Shown here: positions 1 to 11,100 of the stretch, piece by piece
Layout: each line of letters begins with the position of its first letter
Position numbering within the stretch: position 1 is the stretch's first letter
NCBI GenBank assembly: GCA_934045905.1
Contig: OW203761.1
Coordinates: forward strand, 34,398,964-34,462,963
DNA length: 64,000 nt
Direction of reading: 5' to 3'
Source of the DNA: Leuctra nigra
Lineage: Eukaryota > Arthropoda > Insecta > Plecoptera > Leuctridae
Made by a program: the position numbers and the translations under genes
Notes under the pieces: model-generated
Told to the model about the DNA's origin: nothing
The model's input: only the letters and a program-made list of their open reading frames with translations
The model's database searches: none

Positions 1-570
1 CCCATTATAAATTAATATTATCAGTCTAGACATGATTGAGCAAGTGTCTTCATTTCGCTCTTTTAGCATGGAACTGTCTTTTTGTTGCTTTTTTTCTTTT
101 TAATGATTTTTTTTTTCGAAATCTGTTTATTGCTTCAAGGGTAGATACTGTTGAACTGTAACTCAAAAGTCATTTTTAGTTTAAAATTGCTCTTAAAACA
201 TTTTCATTACAATCACTTAACAAATGATTTATTAAATACACTTCTAATCATGTAGCCACCTAACATTTGTACCTATTTTCATTTTCAACATGCCTATTTT
301 TTGGCAGGGATTGGAAGTACACTCACATAGGTACCTTCATAACATTTATCAATTCAATGTGTAGGTATATTTACTTGAATTGTAGACCGTATTAACTGAA
401 CTGTAGGTATGTATTAGCTAAACTGCTACAATGAATAAACCACTACCTACTAGGTACGAAAGTATGTATAGTGGGCCGTTATCAAAAAATCTGTATACCT
501 ACCTACTACATATCGTGTGAGAGACTTTGAGAATTTTTTAAAGCTAAACAAAACAAACGAAGTGAAGTTC
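1..570. other. non-genic sequence, short GGTACCTA-type runs
   Basis: I see no coding region, RNA gene or complete mobile element here. The stretch is AT-rich and sprinkled with short self-complementary GTAGGTAC/GTACCTAC words, which recur through all intergenic and intronic parts of the window. Confidence 0.5.
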
Positions 571-766
571 TGCATAAAGGCCGATGCACAATTGACGCAG
601 AGGGACGACGGATACAATGTTTAGGTATGATGTCTGCGTCGTCGGTCCGCATCCGAATTGTGAATAGAACAGCAGACTGAATTTGTCATATACCTAAACA
701 TCGTACCCGTCTCCGTCGTATGTCCGCGTCGTCCGTCTGCGTCAATTGTGCATCGGCCTTTATGCA
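571..766. mobile_element. MITE with about 31-bp terminal inverted repeats
   Basis: The left end starts TGCATAAAGGCCGATGCACA and the right end is its exact reverse complement; the match runs about 31 bp and continues imperfectly inward through GC-rich GACGACG words. The element is 196 bp and has no coding capacity, so it is a non-autonomous DNA transposon. A diverged relative lies at 7616-7935 and a fragment near 56174. No clean target duplication was identified, so the superfamily is unassigned. Confidence 0.75.
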
Positions 767-1531
767 GCATTTGGTTGTGAGGTTAAATATCAGGCAACCT
801 TTTGTGCACTTATTATTATTTGGTTGGTATCAGAAGGCTTGCTGGAAAGGGGGCTGAAAAGCCCTCCAAAAAGTACCTACCAATGGTAATTAAGATTTAT
901 AAAAAAAAGAGCATGACAAACTTTGCAAAAGTACCTATGTACCTAGGTAGGTATACCTACCAAGTGGTAAAGTAAGATTTATTATAATTAATGGGTAGGT
1001 AGGTACTACCTACCTATATATAAAAAAAAATTGAAAGCAACTTTATCGAAGAATAAAGAATGTGTTTATTGAAGAATGTGATGGGAAATAAATTGAAACA
1101 AGAAATGTTGAGGGATGCAAGTAAATGAGTGATAAAAATCAATCACAATATTATAATTGGCAACACTTAGTAGAAACTTATTCAATTATCTAGCATTTAT
1201 ATGCCAATCTCCTAGCATCTGACATGGTGACCAAAACACTTGTTTTCTACGAGTAGGTATGTGCCATTTTAGTGTGATAACCGCAGCTAGAGACATGCTA
1301 GCTTGTACACGATAGCATGACACCAGCTTATAAGTGTCATTTTTACTGCTGTCAAGGGAGCGTGACATCCATTTTGTATTTCACTGCTGCCACAAGGTTA
1401 CTTGGGTAGAAAAAGTACAGTTTGTTTTTAGAATGACCCATTATGAAATAACTATTTCAAGATCATCTTGCAGAGGACTCCCACAAATCTTACAAAAAAC
1501 CGTTTTAATTTTTAATGTTACATATACGAAC

Positions 1532-2571
1532 AAATAAGCGATACATGATGGAGCCACTTCTGGCAGAAACTTTTTAGATGCACTTTTTTATTTTAAAGTT
1601 CGTGTTTCCATAGGGCAGTGAAAACGGAGAAACAATTGAAATTTAGATTTAGTTACAAGTTTACTTTTTCAGCCATAACAAACAACTAAGGAGGTGGCTA
1701 CAGTCACGGTACCCCGTGACAGCAGTGAAATGCAAAATGGCCGGCACGCTCCCGTGACAGCAGACACCTAAACACTGCTGCCACGGGGGGCGTGCACACG
1801 CGCTGGCGTGAAAGCAGTGTTTCTATGGTTGGCCCAAGCGGCTGTTTATTTCTTGTTTATTATTGAAAATTACATTTACGGCTGTATCTACACTATTTTT
1901 TACAAAAATTATAATAAGGTATCTGAAGTGACAGAGGGGCGTGTTCGCGCTACGAGAATGCACATTAATGTCACTTTATCCACCAATAAATGACCCCAAA
2001 ATATGCACAATATTGTAAATTTGTTGTTTTGTTAATGTAACGACACATTTTCCGAAAAATGAAGTAAAGTACTATCTACATTTCAAAAATAACACGAGGA
2101 CGTGAACACTTGTGCTAGGTGCGTACGCCCACCCCTCCCCCCCCCCCCCCCCCCCGTGGAAGCAGTCAACGGACTGCTTTCACGCCAGCGTTTGCACGCC
2201 CCTCGTGACAGCAGTGTTTAGGTGTCATTTTTCACTGCTGTCACGGTAGCGTGAACTGCACACGCCCCCCATGACAGCAGTGTTTAGGTCGAGCGGCACA
2301 CTGCAGTCACGGTAGCGTGAACCCAGTGCATCAGCTGCTGTCACGGGGGCCCCCCGTGGCAGCAGCGTTTAGGTCGAGCGATACACTACAGTCACGCTAC
2401 CGTGAACACCTGCTGCCACGGGACCCCGTGGCAGCAGACGCGGCCAACCACTAAAGCAAATTTAATATAGGTAATTTGTTTATATAAATATCCCTATGAT
2501 ATCCTCCATTATTTCCCTTATGGCTAGAACCAAAGAATACACCTGAGGTCAGTCTTGTTCCTTATTTTCTC
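1532..2571 (+). repeat. dispersed repeat copy 1, split by a later insertion
   Basis: The parts 1532-1691 and 2446-2571 together form one copy of a dispersed repeat of roughly 280 bp. It begins AAATAAGCGATAC and ends CCTTATTTTCTC. Two further copies occur at 20746-21010 (reverse strand) and 47802-48075. In those copies the middle is continuous, so this copy was cut by the 1692-2445 element. The ends look like a weak inverted repeat (AAATAAG at both), suggesting a MITE, but the class is uncertain. Confidence 0.75.
1692..2445. mobile_element. non-autonomous DNA transposon, GTGACAGCAG family, copy A
   Basis: A 754-bp element flanked by AACAACTAA (1683-1691) and AACCACTAA (2446-2454), an 8/9 target duplication. 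Both ends are built from many direct and inverted copies of GTGACAGCAG and GTGGCAGCAG, mixed with CACGGTAGCGTG and TTTAGGTCGAGCG words; the middle (about 1820-2110) is unique AT-rich sequence. There is no transposase. The insertion is supported by an uninterrupted version of the target in the repeat at 20746-21010. A 9-bp duplication is typical of Mutator-like elements, so that is my tentative class. A run of about 18 C begins near 2140. Confidence 0.8.
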
Positions 2572-3289
2572 GAATAGATTTTTATGCAACTACCTGTTGA
2601 GACATCAAAGGGATCCATTCTTTCCAACGTAGACTTGGCCGTGTTAAATGTTGACCAATAACTTCATATGACTGGCAGAGCATTGTGCATTGCCTACCTA
2701 TGGCAGGTGAAACACCTAGTTGTAGCAGTTGTAGGTACCTGCAAGAGATACAAAATTAAATTCAAATGAATGCCTCAGATAAGGCTTGGCCTCGGTACTA
2801 GGTCCCTTATTCCTAGCAACTAGGCTACCTAGCTAAGAAGTCAAACTTAGAAAGGCTTACATTAGTGTCCTAACTTTGCAGTCTTAACTAGGTACCTAGT
2901 TCATTCTACCTTACCTGCTAGAACCTGCTAGGTAGGTAGGCAACAAGCTATCAACTCCCTGATGTTAGGTTAAGTTTTTACTTTTAGGATCTATTCTATA
3001 TTTTCAATGAACACAGTTTTCATTCTTAACTAAGAACCTACGAACGTACAGAAAAAACTAATAAACCCGCTTTTACTATTGCATAAAAATATTGGTAGGT
3101 AGGAGGGTAGGAGTAGAGAAGTGTTTTTTTACAATTTATTTGAGAACTGTCAGAATGGAAACGCGATTTCAAAATGTATAAAATTGCTTTAAATAGTAGA
3201 AGAGGTCATTGAAAGTATGATTACCTGATTATAAAAACCTGTGGTAGGTATCCACTGCAATGGCTAGGAATTTAAATGTTAGATTAACA
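2572..3289. other. non-genic sequence
   Basis: No coding region or structured repeat is visible. Short CTAGGTAC-type words are dense between about 2690 and 2950. Confidence 0.5.
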
Positions 3290-3955
3290 GGTTAAAAAGG
3301 AAGTGGCTACAGTCACGGTACCCCGTGACAGCAGTGAAATGCAAAATGGCCGGCACGGTACCGTGACTGCAGTGTGCCGCTCGACCTAAACACTGCTGCC
3401 ACGGGGGGGCGTGTTTAGTTCACGCTACCGTGACAGCAGTGAAAAATGACACCTAAACACTGCTGTCACGGGGGGCGTGCACACGCGCTGGCGTGAAAGC
3501 AGTGTTTAGCCCAAGCGGCCGTTTATTTCTTGTTTATTAATGAAAATCTAGTGGAGCGGTCGCTCCACGCCAGCCAAGTCGTACGGCGCGCGCACACTCT
3601 CATATAAAGGCTGGAGCAAACCCACTTTTACTGTAAGCATCAAAGTGGCATTTTCGGCCTACTGGATCTTAAAATTGAGAAATCTCACATTGTTGCGAAA
3701 TATCTTAATTTCGAGCTATGGCCCACCCTACAACATATACCAAATTTGGGAACAATAGTTTACGCCCTTTGCGCGCTAGAGGGCCGTGAAAACAGTGTTT
3801 TAGGGCGGTTTTCATAATAATAATCTTAGTAGTAGGCTGGAGCTAAAATCCGGTAAACAGGCCACAGCCTAAACGGCTGAACCGATTGATCTCACATTTT
3901 TACCACGTGTGCACTTTTGGCGTCTGATTTAACCTTGTCCCCATGAATTTTTTGT

Positions 3956-4460
3956 GCCGCCATTTTGAAACCGGAAGTGACGTCATATCTCGTCAACGGT
4001 TGGACCGATCGGAACGAAATTTGCGCCAATCGTTTCAGACGGTCATCTATATGGATTATCAATATCAAAAGACTGAACATTATTTTAAATAAACCGGAAA
4101 TGACGTCATGAAATTTAATATACATCGATTTGCATTTCAGCAACAACTGTTGATCCGATTGTCTTGATATTTATGTAACGTTTGTACTTTTGATATTTCA
4201 TTTGACTTGTTATAAAACCAACCGGAAGCCGCCATTTTGAAACCGGAAGTGACATCATGTCTCAAAAACGGCTAAACAGATTAGAACAAAACCAGCGCTA
4301 AACGATTTAGACGGTCAACTTTATGTAATCAGTAATATTTGATGATTCAAATATCGAAACCGGAAATGACGTCACACATTTTATGACCTATACCGGAAAT
4401 GACGTCATAAATATGCTAAATGACGCTAAATTCACCACTTTATACTTTAAAATAGATATA
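3956..4460 (+). repeat. degenerate units with ETS/CRE-like composite words
   Basis: Ahead of the regular 118-bp array, CCGGAAGTGACGTCA or a near variant occurs at about 3971, 4094, 4243, 4360 and 4393. Two of these follow GCCGCCATTTTG directly (about 3956 and 4228). The spacing is irregular, so this looks like older, diverged repeats of the same kind. No gene is attached. Confidence 0.7.
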
Positions 4461-5045
4461 AGTAAACGTACTTTGTAAATAATTATAAATTCAAGGTTGC
4501 AGTGTTCTCGGCGGCCATTTTTAAAACCGGAAGTGACGTCATATATCGTAAACGGTTGTACCGATTGCAACCTAAGTTTGGAAATGTGTTGGACTAATAA
4601 TTATGAATTCAAGACGACATTATTTTCGGCCGCCATTGTTAAAACCGGAAGTGACGTCAAATATCGAAAATGGCTGTACCGATTGCAATCAAATTTTGGA
4701 AATGTGTTGTACTAATAATTATGAATTCAAGACGACATTATTTTCGGCCGCCATTGTTAAAACCGGAAGTGACGTCATATATCGAAAATGGCTGTACCGA
4801 TTGCAACCAAATTTTGGAAATGTGTTGTACTAATAATTATGAATTCAAGACGACATTATTTTCGGCCGCCATTGTTAAAACCGGAAGTGACGTCATATAT
4901 CAAAAACGGCTGTACCGATTGCAACCAAATTTTGGAAATGTGTAGGAGTAATAATTATGAATTCAAGACGACATTATTTTCGGCCGCCATTGCTAAAACC
5001 GGAAGTGACGTCATATATCGAAAACGGCTGGACCGATTGTAACGA
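4460..5045 (+). repeat. 118-bp tandem repeat array, about five units
   Basis: The word CCGGAAGTGACGTCA recurs at 4527, 4645, 4763, 4881 and 4999, exactly 118 bp apart. The rest of each unit (TAATTATGAATTCAAGACG, CGGCCGCCATTGTTAAAACC, GGCTGTACCGATTGCAAC) is also conserved, with a few substitutions per unit. Short frames open across units are a by-product of a period not divisible by three. Each unit joins a YY1-like GCCGCCAT, an ETS-like CCGGAAGT and a palindromic CRE TGACGTCA. Confidence 0.92.
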
Positions 5046-5213
5046 AACTTAAAGCTATTCTTCTTGGATAATTATTTTAATCTTATATACCAAACGCAAC
5101 TTTTCTAAGTATCCAAATCGGCATAGGCGTATTTTTTTAAAGAAATAAGTTCTTGCACGGACACAAGCTGTGCTACAAGCTGTATGAATAAACTAACAAA
5201 AGAAGTGATATCC

Positions 5214-6490
5214 CAGAAAAAAACACTCCGTGTAAAAAAGGCAGCCAAGTCTCTTTACTTTAAAAAAATTCAACACCGAAAAGGAGTGATATCAAAAAAG
5301 GAGCCAAGTCAATGACATTTCCAAATATTTAATCGTATCTTTGAAATAAAAGTATAAACACCGAGAAATACTTTACAAAAGGACTTGGCGCATCGTTTTT
5401 TTAAAGACATTTTTCTATTCATAAGCATGTGCCATTTATATACAACCGTCATTTTGAATGTTTAGAATAATAGGGAAACATCTTTCAATTAGGTACATAT
5501 TATACATACCTTCTGTAAAATATTTTCTATATGAATATATACGCTATGAAACTTGTTGTCTATGCTTTCTATAAATATACACAATAGTTATCTTCGTAAT
5601 ATTGTTTCGTGGTGAATATAATTAAGTCTCATCATGCGTTATACCTTCACATCATGTAACAATTTCTATTAATACACATTTTATAAAAATACATTTCACA
5701 AAGAAGACAGTCATATTGAATTTCTATTAAAAAATTTAACTTTATACACTTGACACTTCAAAAATATATAATTGTGTTCCATTAGTTAGTAATTATTTGA
5801 CAACGTTTCATGATTTCCTTCAGTCAAGATCAAATTATGAAAAGATACCAGTCTAATATCGCCATATTAACAGTACTGCAAGAATATGTATGAGCCCACT
5901 TCCAATTGATATGAAGGGATGTGTGTTGTGAAAAATATCCGACCGAACCGGGGCACGAACTTGGGACCTCTCACTTGCCGGGCGAGAGCTCTACCAACTG
6001 AGCTACCCGATCGGACGGGCGGACATTAGACACAACACACTGATGAGGATCCTGACTCCTGACTCCATGGAAGTTTTCCAAAGAAACCTACATTCTCACC
6101 ACTTCCAATTGTTATGTAATTCTTTCACCCTTATATTACTTATATATTACAGCATAAAATCATGCTTCTATCGCCATTGACAAAACTATAAAATAGTCAT
6201 TACTAAAAGTAGCTTGATTCATAGATTCTGGCTCTAATAGAAAGAGGAAAATGTACCTACTTGTAAATTTCTTTCCACTTTTAGGATAGAATGATGTCTT
6301 TAAAAAAACGATGCGCCAAGTCCTTTTGTAAAGTATTTCTCGGTGTTTATACTTTTATTTCAAAGATACGATTAAATATTTGGAAATGTCATTGACTTGG
6401 CTCCTTTTTTGATATCACTCCTTTTCGGTGTTGAATTTTTTTAAAGTAAAGAGACTTGGCTGCCTTTTTTACACGGAGTGTTTTTTTCTG
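5214..6490. mobile_element. DNA element with about 198-bp terminal inverted repeats
   Basis: The left arm starts CAGAAAAAAACACTCCG and the right arm ends with its reverse complement; the match runs nearly perfectly to about 5411 and back to about 6293. The 1.28-kb element has no open frame for a transposase. The flanks (GATATCC on the left, GTTACATTT on the right) are not duplicated, so the insertion history is unclear; the left junction may have been rearranged. It contains the tRNA-related retrosequence at 5914-6098. Confidence 0.85.
5914..6098 (-). mobile_element. tRNA-related retrosequence (SINE-like)
   Basis: On the minus strand 5941-6014 resembles a tRNA: an A-box region GTAGCTCAGTTGG, an anticodon-like arm whose loop CCGGCAA would put GGC (Ala) in the anticodon place, and a B-box GTTCGTGCC. 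The T stem is broken and U33 is C, so this is not a working tRNA. Near-identical 18-bp direct repeats, CCACTTCCAATTG plus (A/T)TATG, flank the unit at 5896-5913 and 6099-6116, as expected for an insertion by target-primed reverse transcription. The tRNA-like part sits in the middle rather than at one end, so the exact SINE layout is uncertain. Confidence 0.65.
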
Positions 6491-7105
6491 GTTACATTTA
6501 CGGCTGTATCTACACTTTTTTTTACAAAAATTATAATAATGTATCTGAAGTGACAGAGGGGCGTGTTCGCGCTACGAGAATGCACATTAATGTCACTTTA
6601 TCCACCAATAAATGACCCCAAAATATGCACAATATTGTAAATGTGTTGTTTTGTCTTAACAAACGACACTATTTCCGAAAAATGAAGTAATGTACTATCT
6701 ACATTTCAAAAATAACACGAGGACATGAACACCTTGTGCTAGGTGCGTACGCCCACCCCTCCCCCCCGTGGAAGCAGTCAACGGACTGCTTTCACGCCCC
6801 CCCCCGTGGAAGCAGTCAACGGACTGCTTTCACGCCCCCCCCCCGTGACAGCAGTGTTTAGGTGTCATTTTTCACTGCTGTCACGGTAGCGTGAACTGCA
6901 CACGCCCCCCGTGGCAGCAGTGTTTAGGTCGAGCGGCACACTGCAGTCACGGTAGCGTGAACCCAGTGCATCAGCTGCTGTCACGGGGGGCCCCCCGTGG
7001 CAGCAGTGTTTAGGTCGAGCGATACACTACAGTCACGCTACCGTGAACCCAGTGCATCAGCTGCTGTCACGGGACCCCGTGGCAGCAGAGGCGGCCGGTT
7101 AAAAA

Positions 7106-8160
7106 ACATTTACAAAAGTTGTTCACTCCAACATTCTGCCATCCGACCACTTTGCTCACCACAGTCACACCACACGTCGTAAGTTGGTAGTAGTGTGAAA
7201 CTGAAGCTTCCCTTCTTGATTGGTTGGCACCACTTAAATGCAACGCCATGTTTAAAGAGCTGTCACATACATGCAAGGTCACGTGTTGTTGATGTTTTGT
7301 TTTGCGTTTTTCCAGTTGTGTTGTCTTGTCTCAACGTTCTCTGTATGCCGCTTTGATCTGCCGGATAATTATTAATTAACTTGGTAGCCTGTCCCTCTCT
7401 AGCCTGTTCTACCTGTAAAAGTAGGTAGTAATATAATATAGAAATAGTAGGTTATATATTTCTCTTTTATTGTAGAGCATTTCAATTTAAATTATTATGA
7501 TCATTTAATTGTCAAGTGAAAGTAAATGTATGTACCTACCTACCTACCTAGGCTATGGCCTTTTGAGTAGACACATTCAAACTTTGATCTAAAATTCCAA
7601 GCAAGTGTCCAAAATATGAAGGCCCATGCACGATTGATGCAGCCGCCAGGAACAGACGTAGGCACCTACCTACTTTACGCGAACACAAACGATGTTATGG
7701 AGAATTCAATGTGTCCACTTCGGATGCCGACGGCCTACTCGAATGGAAAAAATTAAGCAAAATTCATCTCTTTACATCTGCGACAAGCGCGCATAGGCCT
7801 TTGGATATGGTGAATTGATTGTGATATTTGCAATTCAGACTCATACAGACGACGCGAACGGAAAAAAATGTTTTAAGCACTTCAATTCAACTCGTTCCGC
7901 GTTGTCCGTTCCGCGTCAATCGTGCATACATTCATCTTCAAATCATTATTTCTGGAATAAGTTAGGCTATCACAAATATTTTGATGTCACTTCTAACTTA
8001 AAGCGTGCTGCATTTTTTATAACAATCCCCCAGAGCGGCCATTCATTCTTTATGGGATTCGAGAGGTATAAACAATGAGTGAACGATCGTACACCCAGCA
8101 ACACCCATGTCCCCTTGTCACCCATGTCTCAATTCAATGTATTATTTGGATTGTTTTCAG
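7106..8160. other. region upstream of spartin
   Basis: No coding frame that I trust. Part of it must hold the spartin promoter and an untranslated first exon, because the first coding exon is preceded by a 3' splice site, but I cannot place the transcription start. A diverged MITE fills 7616-7935. Confidence 0.45.
7616..7935. mobile_element. diverged MITE related to 571-766
   Basis: The left end AAGGCCCATGCACGATTGATG and the right end CGTCAATCGTGCAT form an imperfect inverted repeat that resembles the ends of the 571-766 element. The interior shares GACGCGAACG-type words. It has no coding capacity. Confidence 0.55.
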
Positions 8161-8183
8161 TACTCAGCTTCACCCACAACTAA

Positions 8184-11100
8184 ATGATGAATTCAGCCTC
8201 TTCTCCTCCGCCATCTTACGAGGAGGCAATGTCCAATGTGCCTGTACCTCTTACTGCTGAATCTCATGATGATGAATCTCTGCATCTGCAAACATATAGC
8301 GAGCTGGGTGCTGCACTGCAAGCTCTTAATGTGGGCACTGGACCGCAAAATGCGGAGATATTATACGAGCACAATGATGTACGTCTTTACTTCATCTCTC
8401 CTGATGGGAGTGTCATCTCTGCTTCTGAACCTCAAACTCTGAAAATTCTTCGATTAGAAGGTAGGTTATTTGACTTTTGACTTAAGGCCAGTCATATATT
8501 TTTTCCCACCAACGGACGGTTTGGAGCGGTTTTGGAGCGAAATAAAAATATAAATTGCTATATTTGGCAAACAATTAAATGAATCGAAAAAGCAAGCCAG
8601 AGCCTTGTATTGAACCTTTATCTACATTTTCATTACTTACCGTCACTCATAACATTGCTCCTACTCTGTGCACATTTTATGTCAGAATTTGTCGGGCCAA
8701 AAGCGATCCGTCGCTCGTCAGTCTCTCGCACTGAGCGTTTTCGTGCCCGACATATGCTGACCACATAGTAGGAACAAAGTTATGACAGTACCTAATCGAT
8801 GAAAATGTAGATAAAGGTTAAATACATGTCACCTCTGGCTTGCTTTTCAATTTTCATAACCGTTTGCTAAATATGGCAATTTATATTTTGTATTTCGCTC
8901 TAAAACCGTTCCAAATCGACCGTTGGCGGGAAAAATTATATGACGGGCCTTAAATCCAATGCAACATTTTTTCTCAGGGTATAGTTACTCCACCATCGTG
9001 ACAGATTTTTCTTTGACAAAGACATTGTACTACGGCTCATTTTCCATTTTAAGCAACTTGTATGCAGGATCGATTCCAGTCATCATGGCTCCCTGTACAA
9101 GATTCTTTTGACTTCCACTGGTGTTGTTATCATGGAGTTATAAATACTAATGTACCGTTACTACGTTGTTATCAACTGTAAAAACCTGGTCCCCCCTCCC
9201 CGGACCAGCAGGGTTGCGAGGATAAGCCGTAGCCTTGCCTTGCAGGGATTCATTTCTTTTAATCACTATTCCATTATATAGTTAGAATTACATTACAGGA
9301 ACTGGACAGAAATACAGCCTTATTTATTTAGAGAGGTAGTACAACATTGTACATGAATCATATCTCCTGCACACACCATGTTGGGTCACCTCACCTTAAG
9401 TCAGTCCAGCACAGTTATTGCTAGCAAAGCCCTAATTTTTTTTGAAATCCGTAGATTGATTCAATTGTAAAATAATTTTCCGTTTGGTTGGACCGATCAA
9501 TTTGAAATTTTGCCAGAACATTAAGACCAAAATTTTATCAAATTTTACAGAGTTTCAGCCAAATCCTCCAATGGTTAAATTTTTTTAAAGATCTTCCGTT
9601 TGTCGAAAATAAAATTGCTCCGATTAAGTTCAAATTTGGCATGGTGATCAAAACCGACATTATCTTATATTTTACACATTTTCGACCCAATCGGTCTAGT
9701 ACCTACTATTCAGACTTCTTGCCACTTTAAGAGTTTAGAAAGATATGTCTTGTAAAAGATTTTTAGAACCTATCCAAAAGTACCTAAAAGTACCTATCCA
9801 TGTCACGACATATGTATCTGTTGAAGTCTTCCAGAACTAGAGTGTATAATTTGGAATTTGTAAAGTTTCGAAGAAAATCGTATCGTGTTTGACTATTTGG
9901 TGCACATCAACGCGTTACACTCAGTGTTTTCCTAGTTAGTTGACTTTTTGAGAACATTCTGTAACATTCAACCTGATTCATTATCCAATATCATGATTCA
10001 TGATCTTTCCAGATGGAGGTAAAGAGAACAGGCCCAATGCTATCCTGCAAGTAGGAGATTGGATCTACCCGCTTGTGCCTGGAGTATCGCCGTGCTTTCG
10101 TACGGAGTACGGAGCATTCATTCTACCTGATGTGCATAATGCCTTGGAAGGTTCAGCTGTTGGAATCATTCTACCGGAAGATGCGGATGCGTCCGTTCAT
10201 GAAATCCTCAGTGATATTCTCCATGGTATCTTCAGCCAGGGTACAATCCCACCTCAGTCTCTAAGTCAGCCACGGGGACAGGGCTTCAGTTTCTCCATAT
10301 CTCAAGGTCTTGTTAAAGGTGAGTTTCTCCATTCCATTGTGATGCATAAATTATCTGTAGGTAATGTATCTAGATTTCCTTTTTAATAAAGCCACATTTA
10401 CAATCTGCCGACAGACATTGTATGTCCATCTTTACCCAAAAAAATATTTTTGTTCAAATCTCGGTATAGGTACCTACACAAAATTTAGATCTTCATTACA
10501 GGAAAAAATTGAAACGATTTTACTTAGCTGCCAAGGCCATAAGATAACATGGAGCAAGGAGGCAACTCAATTTCTCAGAAACTCACCCGAAGTGTTTAAC
10601 TGTTTCAGGGATTGTGTATTGCATGATAATCACAATAAATTACACATAAACAAAAATGGTACAATAAGTTATATATAAGACCATGTCTTGGTTGGTGGAG
10701 CCACCTTAATTGAAATTGTATCGCTTTGCAGGAGCACAATATGTTTCCCAAGGTCTAGTGATGGGTGCAGAGAAAGCTAGTGGTTATATGAATAACAATA
10801 CTCCAAAGCTGATTCAGCACCTCAACTCAGCTGAGGGGACACCAAGCTACATTCATCCAAATGTCAGCCGCAGCATGCAAGTGGCAAAAGATGTCACGGG
10901 AAAAGCAGTTGCTGTCACTGGTTATGTAGGTAAGAGATACATTTGAGAACAGGGATTTGTATTAATTCCAATCAAGAAACCCCAAAACTTTTCGGAGTTG
11001 TGAGCAAAAATATTCTTTGCCCGAAAGCGTCATTGAGTCTAGTAGGGCTGGCCCTGCTTGAGAAGGTAGTTTCAATATGTTTCTGAGATAGGTCTACATT

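Larger units (their letters stand above)
3299..7096. mobile_element. GTGACAGCAG family element, copy B, interrupted
   Basis: Second copy of the family at 1692-2445. The left part (3299-3547) and right part (6494-7096) match the two halves of copy A, including the central AT-rich body. The 9-bp direct repeat GGTTAAAAA flanks it at 3290-3298 and 7097-7105. About 2.95 kb of foreign sequence lies between the halves: the ETS/CRE-like array on the left and an inverted-repeat element (5214-6490) on the right. No transposase is present. Internal repeat arrangement differs from copy A, for example an extra GGAAGCAGTCAACGG palindrome near 6770-6840. Confidence 0.75.

Noticed and set aside
2138..2156. 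Long C runs (also near 25242, 48190, 54465 and 57811)
   Set aside because: Homopolymers may be real or assembly artefacts; I give them no function, though G-quadruplex formation on the other strand is possible.
4497..5042. Overlapping frames of 72-91 codons across the 118-bp array
   Set aside because: They are the same repeat read in shifting frames because 118 is not a multiple of three; no codon bias or conserved protein.
4460..5045. CRISPR-like array
   Set aside because: The whole 118-bp unit repeats; there are no unique spacers, and the DNA is clearly eukaryotic.
5941..6014. Functional tRNA-Ala gene on the minus strand
   Set aside because: Broken T stem, C at position 33 and flanking direct repeats show a retroposed relative.
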